From: Anaerolineae bacterium
Lineage (GTDB): Bacteria; Chloroflexota; Anaerolineae; Aggregatilineales; Phototrophicaceae
Length of the DNA stretch: 48,975 bases
Reading direction: 5' to 3'
NCBI GenBank assembly: GCA_022826865.1
Contig: JAJDUC010000114.1
Coordinates: forward strand, 1-48,975
Shown here: piece by piece, positions 39,608 to 48,685 of the stretch
How the letters are laid out: every line of letters begins with the position of its first letter
How positions within the stretch are numbered: position 1 is the stretch's first letter
Position numbers and translations under genes: made by a program
The notes under the pieces: model-generated
The model's input: only the letters and a program-made list of their open reading frames with translations
Databases searched by the model: none
What the model was told of the DNA's origin: nothing

Positions 39608-40555
39608 GTGCAGTCAAACCTCGGTATAGGCAGTCAAAAGACCTGGTGGCGGCCTGATATCCCCAAGAGCGCGCTCATGCGGCGGCGCATGCTTTGGGCT
39701 TATGCCTTCGTCTCCGCGCCCATCTTTGCCTTGCTGCTATTCCTTTTGGGTCCGATTCTGTTTTCAGGTTGGGTGAGCTTGCACCGCTGGGATATGCTCT
39801 CGCCCGTCAACGAGATGCCTTGGCGCGGCTTCAGCAATTATGTTTTCCTGCTCACAAAAGACAAAGTTTTTCTTAAATCGCTGGGCAATACATTTCTCTT
39901 CGCAATCGGCGGCGTCGGCGCCAACACGATTCTCGGCCTGGGCTTCGCGCTTCTGCTCAACAGTCATATCCGCGGGCGCGCCTTGTGGCGCGTGCTCTAT
40001 TTCATGCCAGTGATCACCGCTCCTTTGGCGCTGGCTGTGATGTTCTCTTTTATATTCGACCGTAATTTCGGCGTGGTCAACAATATCATCACCGCCCTCG
40101 GTCTGCCGCGCCAGCCCTTCCTCAGCGGCCCGCAGCAAGCCTTGATAACACTGATTTTCATCGCCGTCTACCAGTTCGTCGGTTATTACATCGTGATTTT
40201 CCTGGCGGGTTTGCAGGGCATTCCGCAAGATTATTACGACGCGGCCCAGGTCGACGGCGCCGGCGCCTTGCAGGAATTTCGCTTTATCACTTTGCCCTTG
40301 CTCCGCCCGGTCATGCTCTTCGTCGTCGTTACCAATACCATAGGCGCATTGCAGGTCTTCGATCTCGTCTTTGCCACCACCGGCGGCGCGCCCGCCAACA
40401 GCTCGATGACCGTTGTCTTGCACATGTACAATACGGCTTTCAAATTCTCGCGCATGGGCCGGGCATCGGCGATGGCCTTCATCTTGTTCGCGATTATCAT
40501 GCTGATCACGCTGATACAGGTCCGCCTCTTGCAGGACCGCACTTACCAGGATTGA
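39608..40555 (+). CDS. CUT1 sugar ABC transporter permease, MalF type
   Basis: This 315-residue membrane protein has a polar N-terminus (QSNLGIGSQKTWWRPDIPK), then a helix LWAYAFVSAPIFALLLFLLG. The EAA loop is YDAAQVDGAGAL..TLPLLRPV near residues 210-232. GTG 39608 is the chosen start; the frame is open to 39488 but that part looks non-coding. Its last bases overlap the open frame of the next permease. Confidence 0.9.
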   Translation: MQSNLGIGSQKTWWRPDIPKSALMRRRMLWAYAFVSAPIFALLLFLLGPILFSGWVSLHRWDMLSPVNEMPWRGFSNYVFLLTKDKVFLKSLGNTFLFAIGGVGANTILGLGFALLLNSHIRGRALWRVLYFMPVITAPLALAVMFSFIFDRNFGVVNNIITALGLPRQPFLSGPQQALITLIFIAVYQFVGYYIVIFLAGLQGIPQDYYDAAQVDGAGALQEFRFITLPLLRPVMLFVVVTNTIGALQVFDLVFATTGGAPANSSMTVVLHMYNTAFKFSRMGRASAMAFILFAIIMLITLIQVRLLQDRTYQD

Positions 40556-40566
40556 GAGCCAGCGCG

Positions 40567-41406
40567 ATGAAAGAGGAAAGCGCGATCTTGCGGCCGCTGG
40601 GGCATACGCTCAAATACCTCACCCTGGCTGCGGGCGCTGGAATCATGGTATTCCCCTTCATCTGGATGATCATCGCTTCGCTTATGACCGCTGGCGAAAT
40701 TCAACTGCGCCCGCCGGTCTGGCTGCCCGCCGAGCCGCAATTCAGCAATTACAGCGATCTGGCCGCTTCCATACCGATAGGCCGGCTCTACTTTAACAGC
40801 ATTTTCACGTCGGGCTTAATCGTCTTCGGCGTCTTGCTCAGCAGCTCGCTGGCTGGTTTCGCATTCGCCAAGTACCGTTTTCCCGGCCGCGAGTTCCTCT
40901 TTTATGTGATCCTGGCGACGATGATGATTCCCTTCTTTGTGACCTTGATCCCGGTATTCTTCATCGTGCGCCAACTGGGCTGGATCGATACCTATCAGGG
41001 CCTGGTTGTACCCGGGCTGACCTCCGCCTACGGCATCTTTTTGATGAGGCAATTCATCATCACATTGCCTGATGAATTGATCGACGCCGCCCGCATCGAC
41101 GGCGCCTCCGAACTGCGGATCTACTGGCGCATCGTCCTGCCGCTGGTCAAGCCGGCGCTGGCGACCCTGGGCACCTTCAGTTTCATCGGCTCCTGGAATG
41201 CCTTTTTGTGGCCCTTGCTCGTCATCAACAGCCGCGAACTCATGACGCTGCCGCTGGGCATCAATTCGATGAAGAGCCTCTATGCCGACAACACCAACTT
41301 GCTGATGGCCGGCACCGCCGTCGCCGTCATTCCGATGCTTTTCATGTTCATCTTCTTGCAGCGATACTTCATCCAGGGGATCGCGCTCACGGGATTGAAA
41401 GGATGA
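40567..41406 (+). CDS. CUT1 sugar ABC transporter permease, MalG type
   Basis: This 279-residue membrane protein has EAA loop IDAARIDGASEL..VLPLVKPA and ends in YFIQGIALTGLKG, like the permease at 33230. ATG 40567 lies 11 bases after the stop of the preceding permease. It completes the importer headed by the binding protein at 38157. As elsewhere in the window, no ATPase gene accompanies it. Confidence 0.9.
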   Translation: MKEESAILRPLGHTLKYLTLAAGAGIMVFPFIWMIIASLMTAGEIQLRPPVWLPAEPQFSNYSDLAASIPIGRLYFNSIFTSGLIVFGVLLSSSLAGFAFAKYRFPGREFLFYVILATMMIPFFVTLIPVFFIVRQLGWIDTYQGLVVPGLTSAYGIFLMRQFIITLPDELIDAARIDGASELRIYWRIVLPLVKPALATLGTFSFIGSWNAFLWPLLVINSRELMTLPLGINSMKSLYADNTNLLMAGTAVAVIPMLFMFIFLQRYFIQGIALTGLKG

Positions 41407-41415
41407 TACCTAGCG

Positions 41416-42357
41416 ATGGAAATCCGACCCTTCCAAGGCAAAGACGAAAGTGATCTGCTGGATGTTTGGCATCGCGCAATGTACAGCGATCGCGTCAGCG
41501 AAAGCCTCTTCCGCAGTCAAGTCCTGCTCGATCCCAACTTTCACCCCGACTATATACCGGTCGCTGTCGAGGACGGGCGCGTCGTCGGTTTCATCCTCTG
41601 CCTGGCGCGCCAAGTCCCTTATTTCCTGCAAGGCATGGACCCGGCCGAAGCCTGGATCACCGCCTTCGGCGTCCATCCGGATTATCGCGGACGCGGCATC
41701 GGCAGCGCTCTCTTTGAAAATATCATCGGCAAGCTGCAAGGCGAGGGACGAGAAAATGTCGATATCTCGCCTTATGTGCCAAACTATTTTGTGCCGGGCG
41801 TAGATACCCGCGCCTACCCAGAAACCATCAGTTTCTTGCAGGGGCGCATCGGTTTCGAAACGCTCTATCACGCGATCAGCATGGGCGCGGACCTAAGCGG
41901 ATTTCAGATCCCGGACGATATTCAAGCGCGCATCGAGCGGGCCGAATCCGAAGACGGCTTGACGATCCGCCCGATTGAAGCGGCCGATATTCCCGACCTG
42001 ATGCCCTTCCTGGTCGAGCATTTCGGCTGGGACTGGTTCCGGCACGCCCAGAGTTACCTGCTCGAGTATTTTGGCGATAGCCCGCATCGTATCTGTTTCC
42101 TGGTCGCGCGGGAAAAGGGCGAAGTGCTGGGCTTCTGTCAACAGCGCAACGAACGCTTTGGGCCCTTCGGCGTCCGGCCCGATCGCCGCAACCGCGGCAT
42201 CGGCAGAATGCTGCTTTTCAAATGCCTGGAGCAGATGAGCGCCAAACACGTCTTCTACGCCTATTTCCTCTGGACCGACGAAGACGCGGCCCGTTTGTAT
42301 GCGCTGGCCGGCTTCAAACGCCGGCGAGAATTCGCTGTCATGCGCAAAACGTTATAG
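41416..42357 (+). CDS. Tandem GNAT-fold acetyltransferase
   Basis: This 313-residue protein has two GNAT domains. The N-terminal one (1-160) has the acetyl-CoA loop ITAFGVHPDYRGRGIGSAL. The C-terminal one (about 175-313) has FGVRPDRRNRGIGRMLL and YALAGFKRRREFAVM. Both Q/RxxGxG/A loops look intact. It starts nine bases after the permease stop, so it belongs to the same operon. It could acetylate an imported amino sugar or protect against one; the acceptor is unknown. Confidence 0.82.
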   Translation: MEIRPFQGKDESDLLDVWHRAMYSDRVSESLFRSQVLLDPNFHPDYIPVAVEDGRVVGFILCLARQVPYFLQGMDPAEAWITAFGVHPDYRGRGIGSALFENIIGKLQGEGRENVDISPYVPNYFVPGVDTRAYPETISFLQGRIGFETLYHAISMGADLSGFQIPDDIQARIERAESEDGLTIRPIEAADIPDLMPFLVEHFGWDWFRHAQSYLLEYFGDSPHRICFLVAREKGEVLGFCQQRNERFGPFGVRPDRRNRGIGRMLLFKCLEQMSAKHVFYAYFLWTDEDAARLYALAGFKRRREFAVMRKTL

Positions 42358-42380
42358 TGACAAATTAAGGAGAGATGCAA

Positions 42381-43088
42381 ATGGCTGGACATTTGATGGT
42401 CGTAGGCGGCCATATTTCGGACGCCGAAAACATGGCCGGCGCCGTCATGCTCAAGCACAAGAAAGCGGGCTGGGATATCACCATCGTGCACACGACGACG
42501 GGCGAAAAAGGGCATCCCACGCTCAGCGCCCAGGACTATCTCAAGATGCGCCTGGAAGACGCGCGCGCGTCAGCCGAATTCATCGGCGCCAACATGGAAC
42601 TGCTGCCCTATGGCGATGGCGAATTGCCAGTAAATGACGAATCGATCTGGCTCATGGCGGATCTCATCCGCAAATACAAGCCAACGCTCATCATCACCCA
42701 TTGGAAGGGCAGCTTCCATATCGACCACAACAACACCCATGATGTGGTCAATGTTGCGCTGTACCGCGCCGGCTTGCCCGCCTTCGAGCGCGAAGACCCG
42801 GCCCATTCGCCGCAAGCCGTCCTATTCTCCGAAAACTGGGAAGATATGGAAGGCTACAACGCCGATATCTATCTCGATGTCAGCGATGTCTTCGATGACT
42901 ATCTCAAGCTCTTGAAGACGCACGCGCTCATGCGCGAGAATTACGCCAGCTTCCGTTATTGGGATTACTATAAAGCATTGGGAGAAGCGCGCGGCGCGCT
43001 AGGCGGCTTCGACCGCGCCGTGACCTTGATGCGCCCGCGCAGTCTGTATGCATTCGAACGCAAGAGCGGTTTGCTGCTGGAAGACTAA
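42381..43088 (+). CDS. PIG-L/LmbE-family deacetylase-like protein
   Basis: This 235-residue protein has the zinc deacetylase pattern as GGHISDAE (9-16) and FHIDHNNTH (112-120). His11, Asp14 and one of the later histidines fit the zinc ligands. The usual HPDDAE has its first Asp, the general base, replaced by Ser13. Variants of this kind occur in the family, so activity may be altered rather than lost. ATG 42381 is used: AAGGAG is eight bases before it and only two or three before the alternative ATG at 42375. It follows the GNAT gene by 23 bases. An N-deacetylase acting on GlcNAc or MurNAc derivatives would fit the context. Confidence 0.82.
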   Translation: MAGHLMVVGGHISDAENMAGAVMLKHKKAGWDITIVHTTTGEKGHPTLSAQDYLKMRLEDARASAEFIGANMELLPYGDGELPVNDESIWLMADLIRKYKPTLIITHWKGSFHIDHNNTHDVVNVALYRAGLPAFEREDPAHSPQAVLFSENWEDMEGYNADIYLDVSDVFDDYLKLLKTHALMRENYASFRYWDYYKALGEARGALGGFDRAVTLMRPRSLYAFERKSGLLLED

Positions 43089-43172
43089 GCACAGGCCTGA
43101 GCGTTCTCGTTGCGCCCGGTAGTAAAATCAACGACATCAACCGCCTTAAGCGCCAGAACAGGAGACCCGTCC

Positions 43173-43952
43173 ATGATCCCGCTCGCCCAACCCGGAGCCA
43201 TGACCGAAGATGAACGCTTCATGTTCGAATGTTATGGCTACATCATCATTGAAGACGTGCTCACAGCCGCCGAAATTGATGCCGCGCTGGCCGCCGCCAA
43301 ACGCATCCACGCCGACACCACCGACACCTTCAGTCCGCTCGGCGCCGCCTACGAACGCGAACCGGCCCTGGCCTGGCTCATCGACCACCCGGCCGTCCTG
43401 CCCAAAGTGCGCGGGCTCTACGGCGACAAATTTGTCATGCAATCGGCCTGGTGCGCGCGGCTGGCGGCGCGCGGAGAAGTCGTCGGCTGGCACCAGGATG
43501 GCTCCGGCGCCTACGGTTTCGAGAAAGTCGCCCATCCCGTGCCGCTGCTGCAACTGCGCGCCAGCTTCAGCCTGACCGACCAATCGCGCGAGTTCATGGG
43601 CAATATGATGCTGCTGCCCGGCAGCCACCGCAGCCCCTACCCGCTGCCGCAGGACAAGCGCAAAGCGGTGCAGGTCTCGCCCATCCAGCACAATGTGCTC
43701 TGCAAGGCGGGAACCGCGCTGATCTTCCACAACGGCGTCTGGCACTCGCCCATGCCCAATGATGAAGACTTCGACCGCTATAATATGCACTTCATCTACA
43801 GTCCGCCCTGGATGCGCCGCGCCGATCGCTTCGCCACCGACGCCGCTGCCCTGGCGGAGATGCCGCCGCTGCGCCGCGCGCTCATGGGCGATTATGAGCG
43901 GCCGGACGCGCCCTACGCCGGCGGCATCCCGGAGTTTCCGTTCGAGGATTGA
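43173..43952 (+). CDS. Phytanoyl-CoA dioxygenase (PhyH) family, Fe(II)/2-oxoglutarate enzyme
   Basis: This 259-residue protein has the double-stranded beta-helix iron ligands H107-x-D109 (GWHQDG) and H191 (GVWHS), with R202 placed to hold 2-oxoglutarate. LLPGSHRSPYP (148-158) is typical of PhyH proteins. It hydroxylates or oxidises an unknown small molecule. ATG 43173 follows CAGGAGA; the frame is open to 43110. It lies 84 bases after the deacetylase gene on the same strand. Confidence 0.87.
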   Translation: MIPLAQPGAMTEDERFMFECYGYIIIEDVLTAAEIDAALAAAKRIHADTTDTFSPLGAAYEREPALAWLIDHPAVLPKVRGLYGDKFVMQSAWCARLAARGEVVGWHQDGSGAYGFEKVAHPVPLLQLRASFSLTDQSREFMGNMMLLPGSHRSPYPLPQDKRKAVQVSPIQHNVLCKAGTALIFHNGVWHSPMPNDEDFDRYNMHFIYSPPWMRRADRFATDAAALAEMPPLRRALMGDYERPDAPYAGGIPEFPFED

Positions 43953-44014
43953 GCCATGCCTCTCAATATCCAGATCGACAGCACAAAGGGATGATTCTAC
44001 ATAGGAGTCTGTCA

Positions 44015-45301
44015 GTGAAAATCAAGTATTTCGTAATAGTCATCGCCTGCCTTCTTCTCCTCACTGTCGCATCAGCGCAGGGCTATTCCATCCGCGCCAA
44101 TCGAGGACTCAACCTGAGAGCCGCGCCCAGCCTCAATGCCAATATTGCCGAGACTGTCCGATCGGGCGCCATTCTGCATGTCGGCGGTCAGTTCGGTCAC
44201 TGGCTGAAAATCAATAGAGGCGGAAACGAAGTCTGGCTGGCGGATTGGGTCGATTACAGCCGCGTTGACCAGACGCCAACTCAGACAGCCGCATCATCGC
44301 CAATTGACAATTGCTGCTTCGTCGACCGCCAATGCAACAGCGACCAAGAGTGGACGGATGGCTATTGGGCTTTTCAGAATGGGCAATGCGCCGCGCCGGC
44401 ACAACCGCAGACGGGAACACCGGCGCAGCCAGCGGCGAGTGGGACTGACCCAATCGACAATTGCTGTTTCGCGGGCTGGGCCTGCCATAGCGACCGGGAC
44501 TGGGTCAACGGCTATTGGGCTTACCAGAACGGGCAATGCGCCGGGCCCGCGCAATCGCAGCCGGCGGGCGCTTCTGGCCCAATCGACAATTGCTGTCAAG
44601 CGGGCTGGATTTGCCATAGTGAGCTGGAATGGGTATCCGGGTATTATTCCTATCAGAACAACGAGTGCGATAGCGCGACACGGACGGGGAATGCGAGCAG
44701 TTGCTGTCAACTGGGTTGGAATTGCACAGTTGGGTTAGACCACTGGCTCGGGGAGAAAGTTGTCAGAGAAGGTTTTGTGTGTGACATGCCGGTACGTGTC
44801 GCTTATGGAAGAACAGTTCTCGTCGGCTCAGAGGCTTTCATTTCTCAGGTCACTGCCGCGCTTGAATATCTCAAGAGCAGAGTGCCGCATTGGTATGCCT
44901 ACATCGTGAACGCCATAGCGAAAATACGCGGCGGGCCATTTGGACCCGGCACCTTCGCCTTAGGGGGCTCAATTAACATCGCGCCGCCCCATGCGCAAGA
45001 AGGCGCGATTGTATTGGCTGGCACCCTGCTGCACGAGGCATGCCATGTGAACCGGGACAACGACGGTTCAGACGAAACCACTCACCCGTATAACAACGTA
45101 GAAGGCTTCTCTATTGAAGAAAACATCTGCGAAACCTTAAGGGAAGGCGCGTTGACAGAGGCCAATCCCAGCCGACCGCCTAATCCTTGGCTCTCGGATG
45201 CAATCGCGTTCTTCCGCAGGCATGGCGGAAACTATGATTTTCAAGCCGCCGCCAACGCACAGCGAGACCGCGCCTTCTGGCTACTCTCGCAGGGCATCTA
45301 G
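44015..45301 (+). CDS. Secreted SH3-domain protein with repeated DNCC cysteine motifs and an HEACH metallopeptidase-like motif
   Basis: This 428-residue protein has a signal peptide at 1-22 (VIVIACLLLLTVASAQG) and a bacterial SH3 domain at about 23-82 (RGLNLRAAPSLNANIAE ... EVWLADWV). Three close copies of a cysteine module lie at 97-125, 147-175 and 190-218, each PIDNCC-x5-C-x3-W-x2-GY-x4-QN-x2-C. A worn fourth copy lies at about 229-256. The linkers are rich in Pro, Gln and Ala. The C-terminal domain has HEACH (340-344) with glutamates about 25-30 residues later (FSIEENICE), like a zincin. GTG 44015 is chosen for AGGAG before it and the proper signal peptide. Probably an extracellular, wall- or polymer-associated protease. 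Confidence 0.7.
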   Translation: MKIKYFVIVIACLLLLTVASAQGYSIRANRGLNLRAAPSLNANIAETVRSGAILHVGGQFGHWLKINRGGNEVWLADWVDYSRVDQTPTQTAASSPIDNCCFVDRQCNSDQEWTDGYWAFQNGQCAAPAQPQTGTPAQPAASGTDPIDNCCFAGWACHSDRDWVNGYWAYQNGQCAGPAQSQPAGASGPIDNCCQAGWICHSELEWVSGYYSYQNNECDSATRTGNASSCCQLGWNCTVGLDHWLGEKVVREGFVCDMPVRVAYGRTVLVGSEAFISQVTAALEYLKSRVPHWYAYIVNAIAKIRGGPFGPGTFALGGSINIAPPHAQEGAIVLAGTLLHEACHVNRDNDGSDETTHPYNNVEGFSIEENICETLREGALTEANPSRPPNPWLSDAIAFFRRHGGNYDFQAAANAQRDRAFWLLSQGI

Positions 45302-45318
45302 AAACCAGAGACCCGCTC

Positions 45319-46260
45319 ATGCCCCTCGACATCCTCACAATCGGCGAAGCCCTGGTCGAGGTCATGCGCGCCGACATCGACCAACCGCTGAACCGGCCCG
45401 GCCCCTTCATCGGGCCCTACCCCAGCGGCGCGCCCTTCATCTTCGCCGCGCAGGCGGCGCGCCTCGGCCTGAAAACGGCCGCCATCGGATCGGTCGGCGC
45501 CGATGCTTTTGGCGACTGCCTGCTGCAGCAACTGGAAGCCGACGGCATCGCTCGGGACGGCGTCCGCCGCCTGCCCGGGCAAACGACCGGCGTTGCTTTC
45601 GTCGCCTACAATGCCGATGGCTCGCGCAACTTCGTCTTCAGCCTTGGCGCCGGCGGTCATATCAGATCGGACATGCTCCTGCCCGAGTTCTTCGACCATC
45701 TGCGCTGTTTTCATATCATGGGCTCGACCTTGTCGATGAGCGCCGAGGTATTTGATGTTTGCCTGGAGGCGCTGCGCCTGGCGCTGGACGCCGGCTCGCT
45801 GATCAGCTTCGACCCCAACCTGCGGCCGGAGCTGCTGTCGCCGGCGCAGGCGCGCGACGCATTCCAGCCCTTCATCGCCGCCGCGGATATCTTCCTGCCG
45901 ACCGCGGAGGAACTGCTGCTCCTCACAGGCGCCGCCGCAGAAGACGAGGCAATCTCGACGCTTATGGCGCGGCGCCCGGAGCGCATAATCGTCGCCACAC
46001 GCGGCGCTCAGGGCTGCACGGTCTATTCCGCCGCCGGGCGCGCCGACGCGCCCGGCTTCGCCATCAATGAGGTCGACCCGACTGGCGCCGGCGATTGCTT
46101 CGACGCCGCCTTTGTCAGCGCCCGTCTCGAGGGCTTGCCCATTGCGGAAGCCGCGCGCCTGGCGAATGCCTGCGGCGCCCTGGCTGTAACAGCCAAGGGA
46201 CCGATGGCGGGCGCAAAATCCCGCGCCGAAGTCGAACGCTTTTTGCAGTCTCAACGATGA
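45319..46260 (+). CDS. PfkB-family carbohydrate kinase
   Basis: This 313-residue kinase has the N-terminal LTIGEALVEVM and PSGAPFIFAAQAARLG signature and the C-terminal DPTGAGDCFDAAF, with the catalytic Asp in GAGD near residue 257. Such enzymes phosphorylate fructose, 2-keto-3-deoxygluconate, tagatose or nucleosides; the C-terminal KGPMAGAKSRAEV occurs in sugar kinases of this group. It starts 17 bases after the secreted cysteine-repeat gene. Substrate not assigned. Confidence 0.88.
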   Translation: MPLDILTIGEALVEVMRADIDQPLNRPGPFIGPYPSGAPFIFAAQAARLGLKTAAIGSVGADAFGDCLLQQLEADGIARDGVRRLPGQTTGVAFVAYNADGSRNFVFSLGAGGHIRSDMLLPEFFDHLRCFHIMGSTLSMSAEVFDVCLEALRLALDAGSLISFDPNLRPELLSPAQARDAFQPFIAAADIFLPTAEELLLLTGAAAEDEAISTLMARRPERIIVATRGAQGCTVYSAAGRADAPGFAINEVDPTGAGDCFDAAFVSARLEGLPIAEAARLANACGALAVTAKGPMAGAKSRAEVERFLQSQR

Positions 46261-46308
46261 GCGCATAGCTCAGGCGAACTCTTCCATGGGTTCGGGGGAT
46301 AAGCTGGC

Positions 46309-47730
46309 TCAGCGGTGATCCTGATACAGGTCGCGCGTGCGCATAGTGCTTTCCAGCCGCCAGTTGAGCAGCGCGTCAAGCAGTTCCCGCTTAATGTCCG
46401 CCTGCGCCGGATCGTCCCATAGATTCTGGAATTCGCCCGGGTCCGCCGTCAAATCGAAGAGTTGCCCATAATCTTCGCCCGCGAAATGCACCAGCTTGTG
46501 CCGCTGGCTGCGGATCATCGTCATGTAGGGGCCTTCGTAGTTGCCATCGGGCGGGTGTTCGGCGAAGACGTAATCGCGTCCGCGCCAAGCCCTCCCCTGC
46601 AGCGCCGGCAGCATTGAGATCGCCTGCATGTCCGCCGGCGGCTCCAGCCCCGCCAACTCCAGCAGCGTGGGCCCGATGTCCATCCATTGACATTGCGCCG
46701 CGATGCGCTTTCCCCCCTTGAAGCGGCCAGGCGCCCAGAAGATCGCCGGCACCCGCGTGATGATGTCGTACATCGTCCACTTTTGAATATGGCCGTGATC
46801 GCCCAGGCAATCGCCGTGGTCGCTGGTGAAGATAACGATGCTGTTTTCCAGGTAGCCCCGCTCCTCCAAAGCGCCCATGATGCCGCCGACTTGACGGTCA
46901 ATCATACTGACGTTGGCGGCGTAATAGGCGCGCAGACGCTGGAGTTGCAATGACGTCGGCCGCTCGATATGCACAATCGAATCATGATCGACCTTGGTAT
47001 TGTGCTTCCGCAACTGCTGGAACGGCGGCGGCTGCCCGTCCAGGTCCGCCTGCGTCACTTGCGGCAGCGGCAGCTTCCGGTCGATGTATTCGGCGGCGGC
47101 ATCGGGTGTCGGATCATACGGCGGATGCGGGCCGGGGAAGCCGATTTGCAAGAACAGCGGCTCCGTCTTGGGATAATTGCGCAGCCAGCGCTGCGCCAAG
47201 CCGCCGACGAAATTGTCGGAATGGGTCTCCGGCGGCAGATCCCAACTGAAGGCGCCCATGCGCTCTTGATAATCCTCCCGCTGTCGATAGAGCGCGCGCT
47301 GCTGCTTGACCAGGCCGCGCGCCTGCAGAGCTTTGTCCCACTCATCGAAATAGAATCGTCCTTGCAGGAAGCGGTCCTTATTCTCCACCACATAGCGCTC
47401 GTGGAAGCCCAGCGGCGTTTCGAAGGGGGTCGTATGCATCTTGCCAATGTTGACGCAATGATAGCCGGCGGCGTTCAGGTCCTCGACCCAGGAGCGGCGC
47501 CAGCGGTCGCCATTGCGCATGATGCCGGTGACATGCGGGTAGTAGCCGGTGAAGAGGCTGGCGCGCGCCGGCGCGCAGGAGGGCGCGGTCACGTGGCAAT
47601 TGTCAAAGCTCAGGCCCTGCCGCGCCAAGCGGTCAAGATTGGGCGTATCCATAAAGGGGAAGCCCAAGGCATTGATCGTGTCAAAGCGCTGCTGGTCGGT
47701 GATGATCAAGATGATATTCGGTCGGGTCAT
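46309..47730 (-). CDS. Type I sulfatase (formylglycine-dependent)
   Basis: This 473-residue alkaline phosphatase-superfamily sulfatase has C52-A-P-A-R56 (APSCAPARASLFTG), the CxPxR signature whose Cys is converted to formylglycine. Metal-binding Asp12 lies in ITDQQ, and SDHGDCLGDHG near 300 supplies further ligands. No signal peptide is visible, so it would act inside the cell unless exported another way. ATG 47730 with CAGGA upstream is chosen; the frame is open to 47820. The maturing enzyme is not in the window. It may desulfate imported sugars, or in some relatives hydrolyse phosphoesters. Confidence 0.9.
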   Translation of the reverse strand: MTRPNIILIITDQQRFDTINALGFPFMDTPNLDRLARQGLSFDNCHVTAPSCAPARASLFTGYYPHVTGIMRNGDRWRRSWVEDLNAAGYHCVNIGKMHTTPFETPLGFHERYVVENKDRFLQGRFYFDEWDKALQARGLVKQQRALYRQREDYQERMGAFSWDLPPETHSDNFVGGLAQRWLRNYPKTEPLFLQIGFPGPHPPYDPTPDAAAEYIDRKLPLPQVTQADLDGQPPPFQQLRKHNTKVDHDSIVHIERPTSLQLQRLRAYYAANVSMIDRQVGGIMGALEERGYLENSIVIFTSDHGDCLGDHGHIQKWTMYDIITRVPAIFWAPGRFKGGKRIAAQCQWMDIGPTLLELAGLEPPADMQAISMLPALQGRAWRGRDYVFAEHPPDGNYEGPYMTMIRSQRHKLVHFAGEDYGQLFDLTADPGEFQNLWDDPAQADIKRELLDALLNWRLESTMRTRDLYQDHR

Positions 47731-48038
47731 GGTCTGGTCCTGTCGGTCAAGACACCAGTAACAGGTTAACGCGTAACCGGCATTCAGGCAAAGCCGGCCG
47801 AATGAAAAGGCGCAGGCCAAGCGTCATTCGCCGGCTTCTATCTGCCGCTGGAATATGCGCGCCCGGCTGTAAAATATGCCGACTCTATCAGAGATTACGA
47901 CAAGGGCTGTCTGAATTCGGGGCCAGAGGGAACAAACTTAACAAAGGCAAACAGCCGGGTCAGCTGATGGACCAGGTCGCCAGCCAGCCAGTCGCGCGGG
48001 GGCAGCCGGTATTGCTCGACCGGCGCTGGCTGCTTTCG

Positions 48039-48614
48039 CTAAGCGAATTGCGGATTCTCTACCACAGCCGGTCCGCCATCCCGCAGCAGCGCCAACTTAC
48101 GGAAGCCGTCGCGCTCAATCGCGCCATAGTCGTGCCCGGCTTCCGCCGGCCAAACCGACAGGAAGACAAAATCTTCAGCGCCGATATTGACCGTGCGGTG
48201 CGCCCAATAGGGCGGGATATAGGCGGCGCTGCCGGCGCCCATTTCAATTTCACTGGTCTCGCCGCTCTCCGTCTGCAAGAGCAGCATGCCCCGCCCCGAC
48301 AAGCCAAAATAGACCTCGCCCTGTTCGCGGCGCGCGTGATAGTGCCCCTTGGTCATGTGGTATTCGTCGCCGATGCGCCCGGGCCGGATGCGCGTCGTGC
48401 CATGAGGGATCTGCCCTTCTTCGGCCGGCAGGGCCGCGGCATGCACATCGTATATCAGGCGATCGCTCTCTTCCGCCAGGATGCGCGCCGCTTCGTCCCG
48501 GTCGGCGTACATCCGCCACATATCACTAAGCCGGCGTTGATAAACCTGTCGCTGCGGCTTGAAGGCGCCGGTTCTAAAATCGACTGCAGTCACAAAGGGT
48601 TGAATCAAGCTCAT
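48039..48614 (-). CDS. Cupin-type glucose-6-phosphate isomerase
   Basis: This 191-residue protein has the archaeal-type cupin PGI motif MTKGHYHARREQGE. H91, H93, E100 and H139 have the same spacing as the metal ligands of the Pyrococcus enzyme (88, 90, 97, 136, recalled). It interconverts glucose and fructose 6-phosphates with a divalent metal. Most bacteria use an unrelated isomerase. The 308 bases between it and the sulfatase start (47731-48038) hold nothing I recognise. Upstream of its start is a REP-containing element. It supplies fructose 6-phosphate for the kinases of the window. Confidence 0.87.
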   Translation of the reverse strand: MSLIQPFVTAVDFRTGAFKPQRQVYQRRLSDMWRMYADRDEAARILAEESDRLIYDVHAAALPAEEGQIPHGTTRIRPGRIGDEYHMTKGHYHARREQGEVYFGLSGRGMLLLQTESGETSEIEMGAGSAAYIPPYWAHRTVNIGAEDFVFLSVWPAEAGHDYGAIERDGFRKLALLRDGGPAVVENPQFA

Positions 48615-48685
48615 GTCCGCACTTATTCCGCAATTCGCACGGGTGCACAGCCGCCCGCTGCGACTGAACGGCTCCCGCGGCGGGA

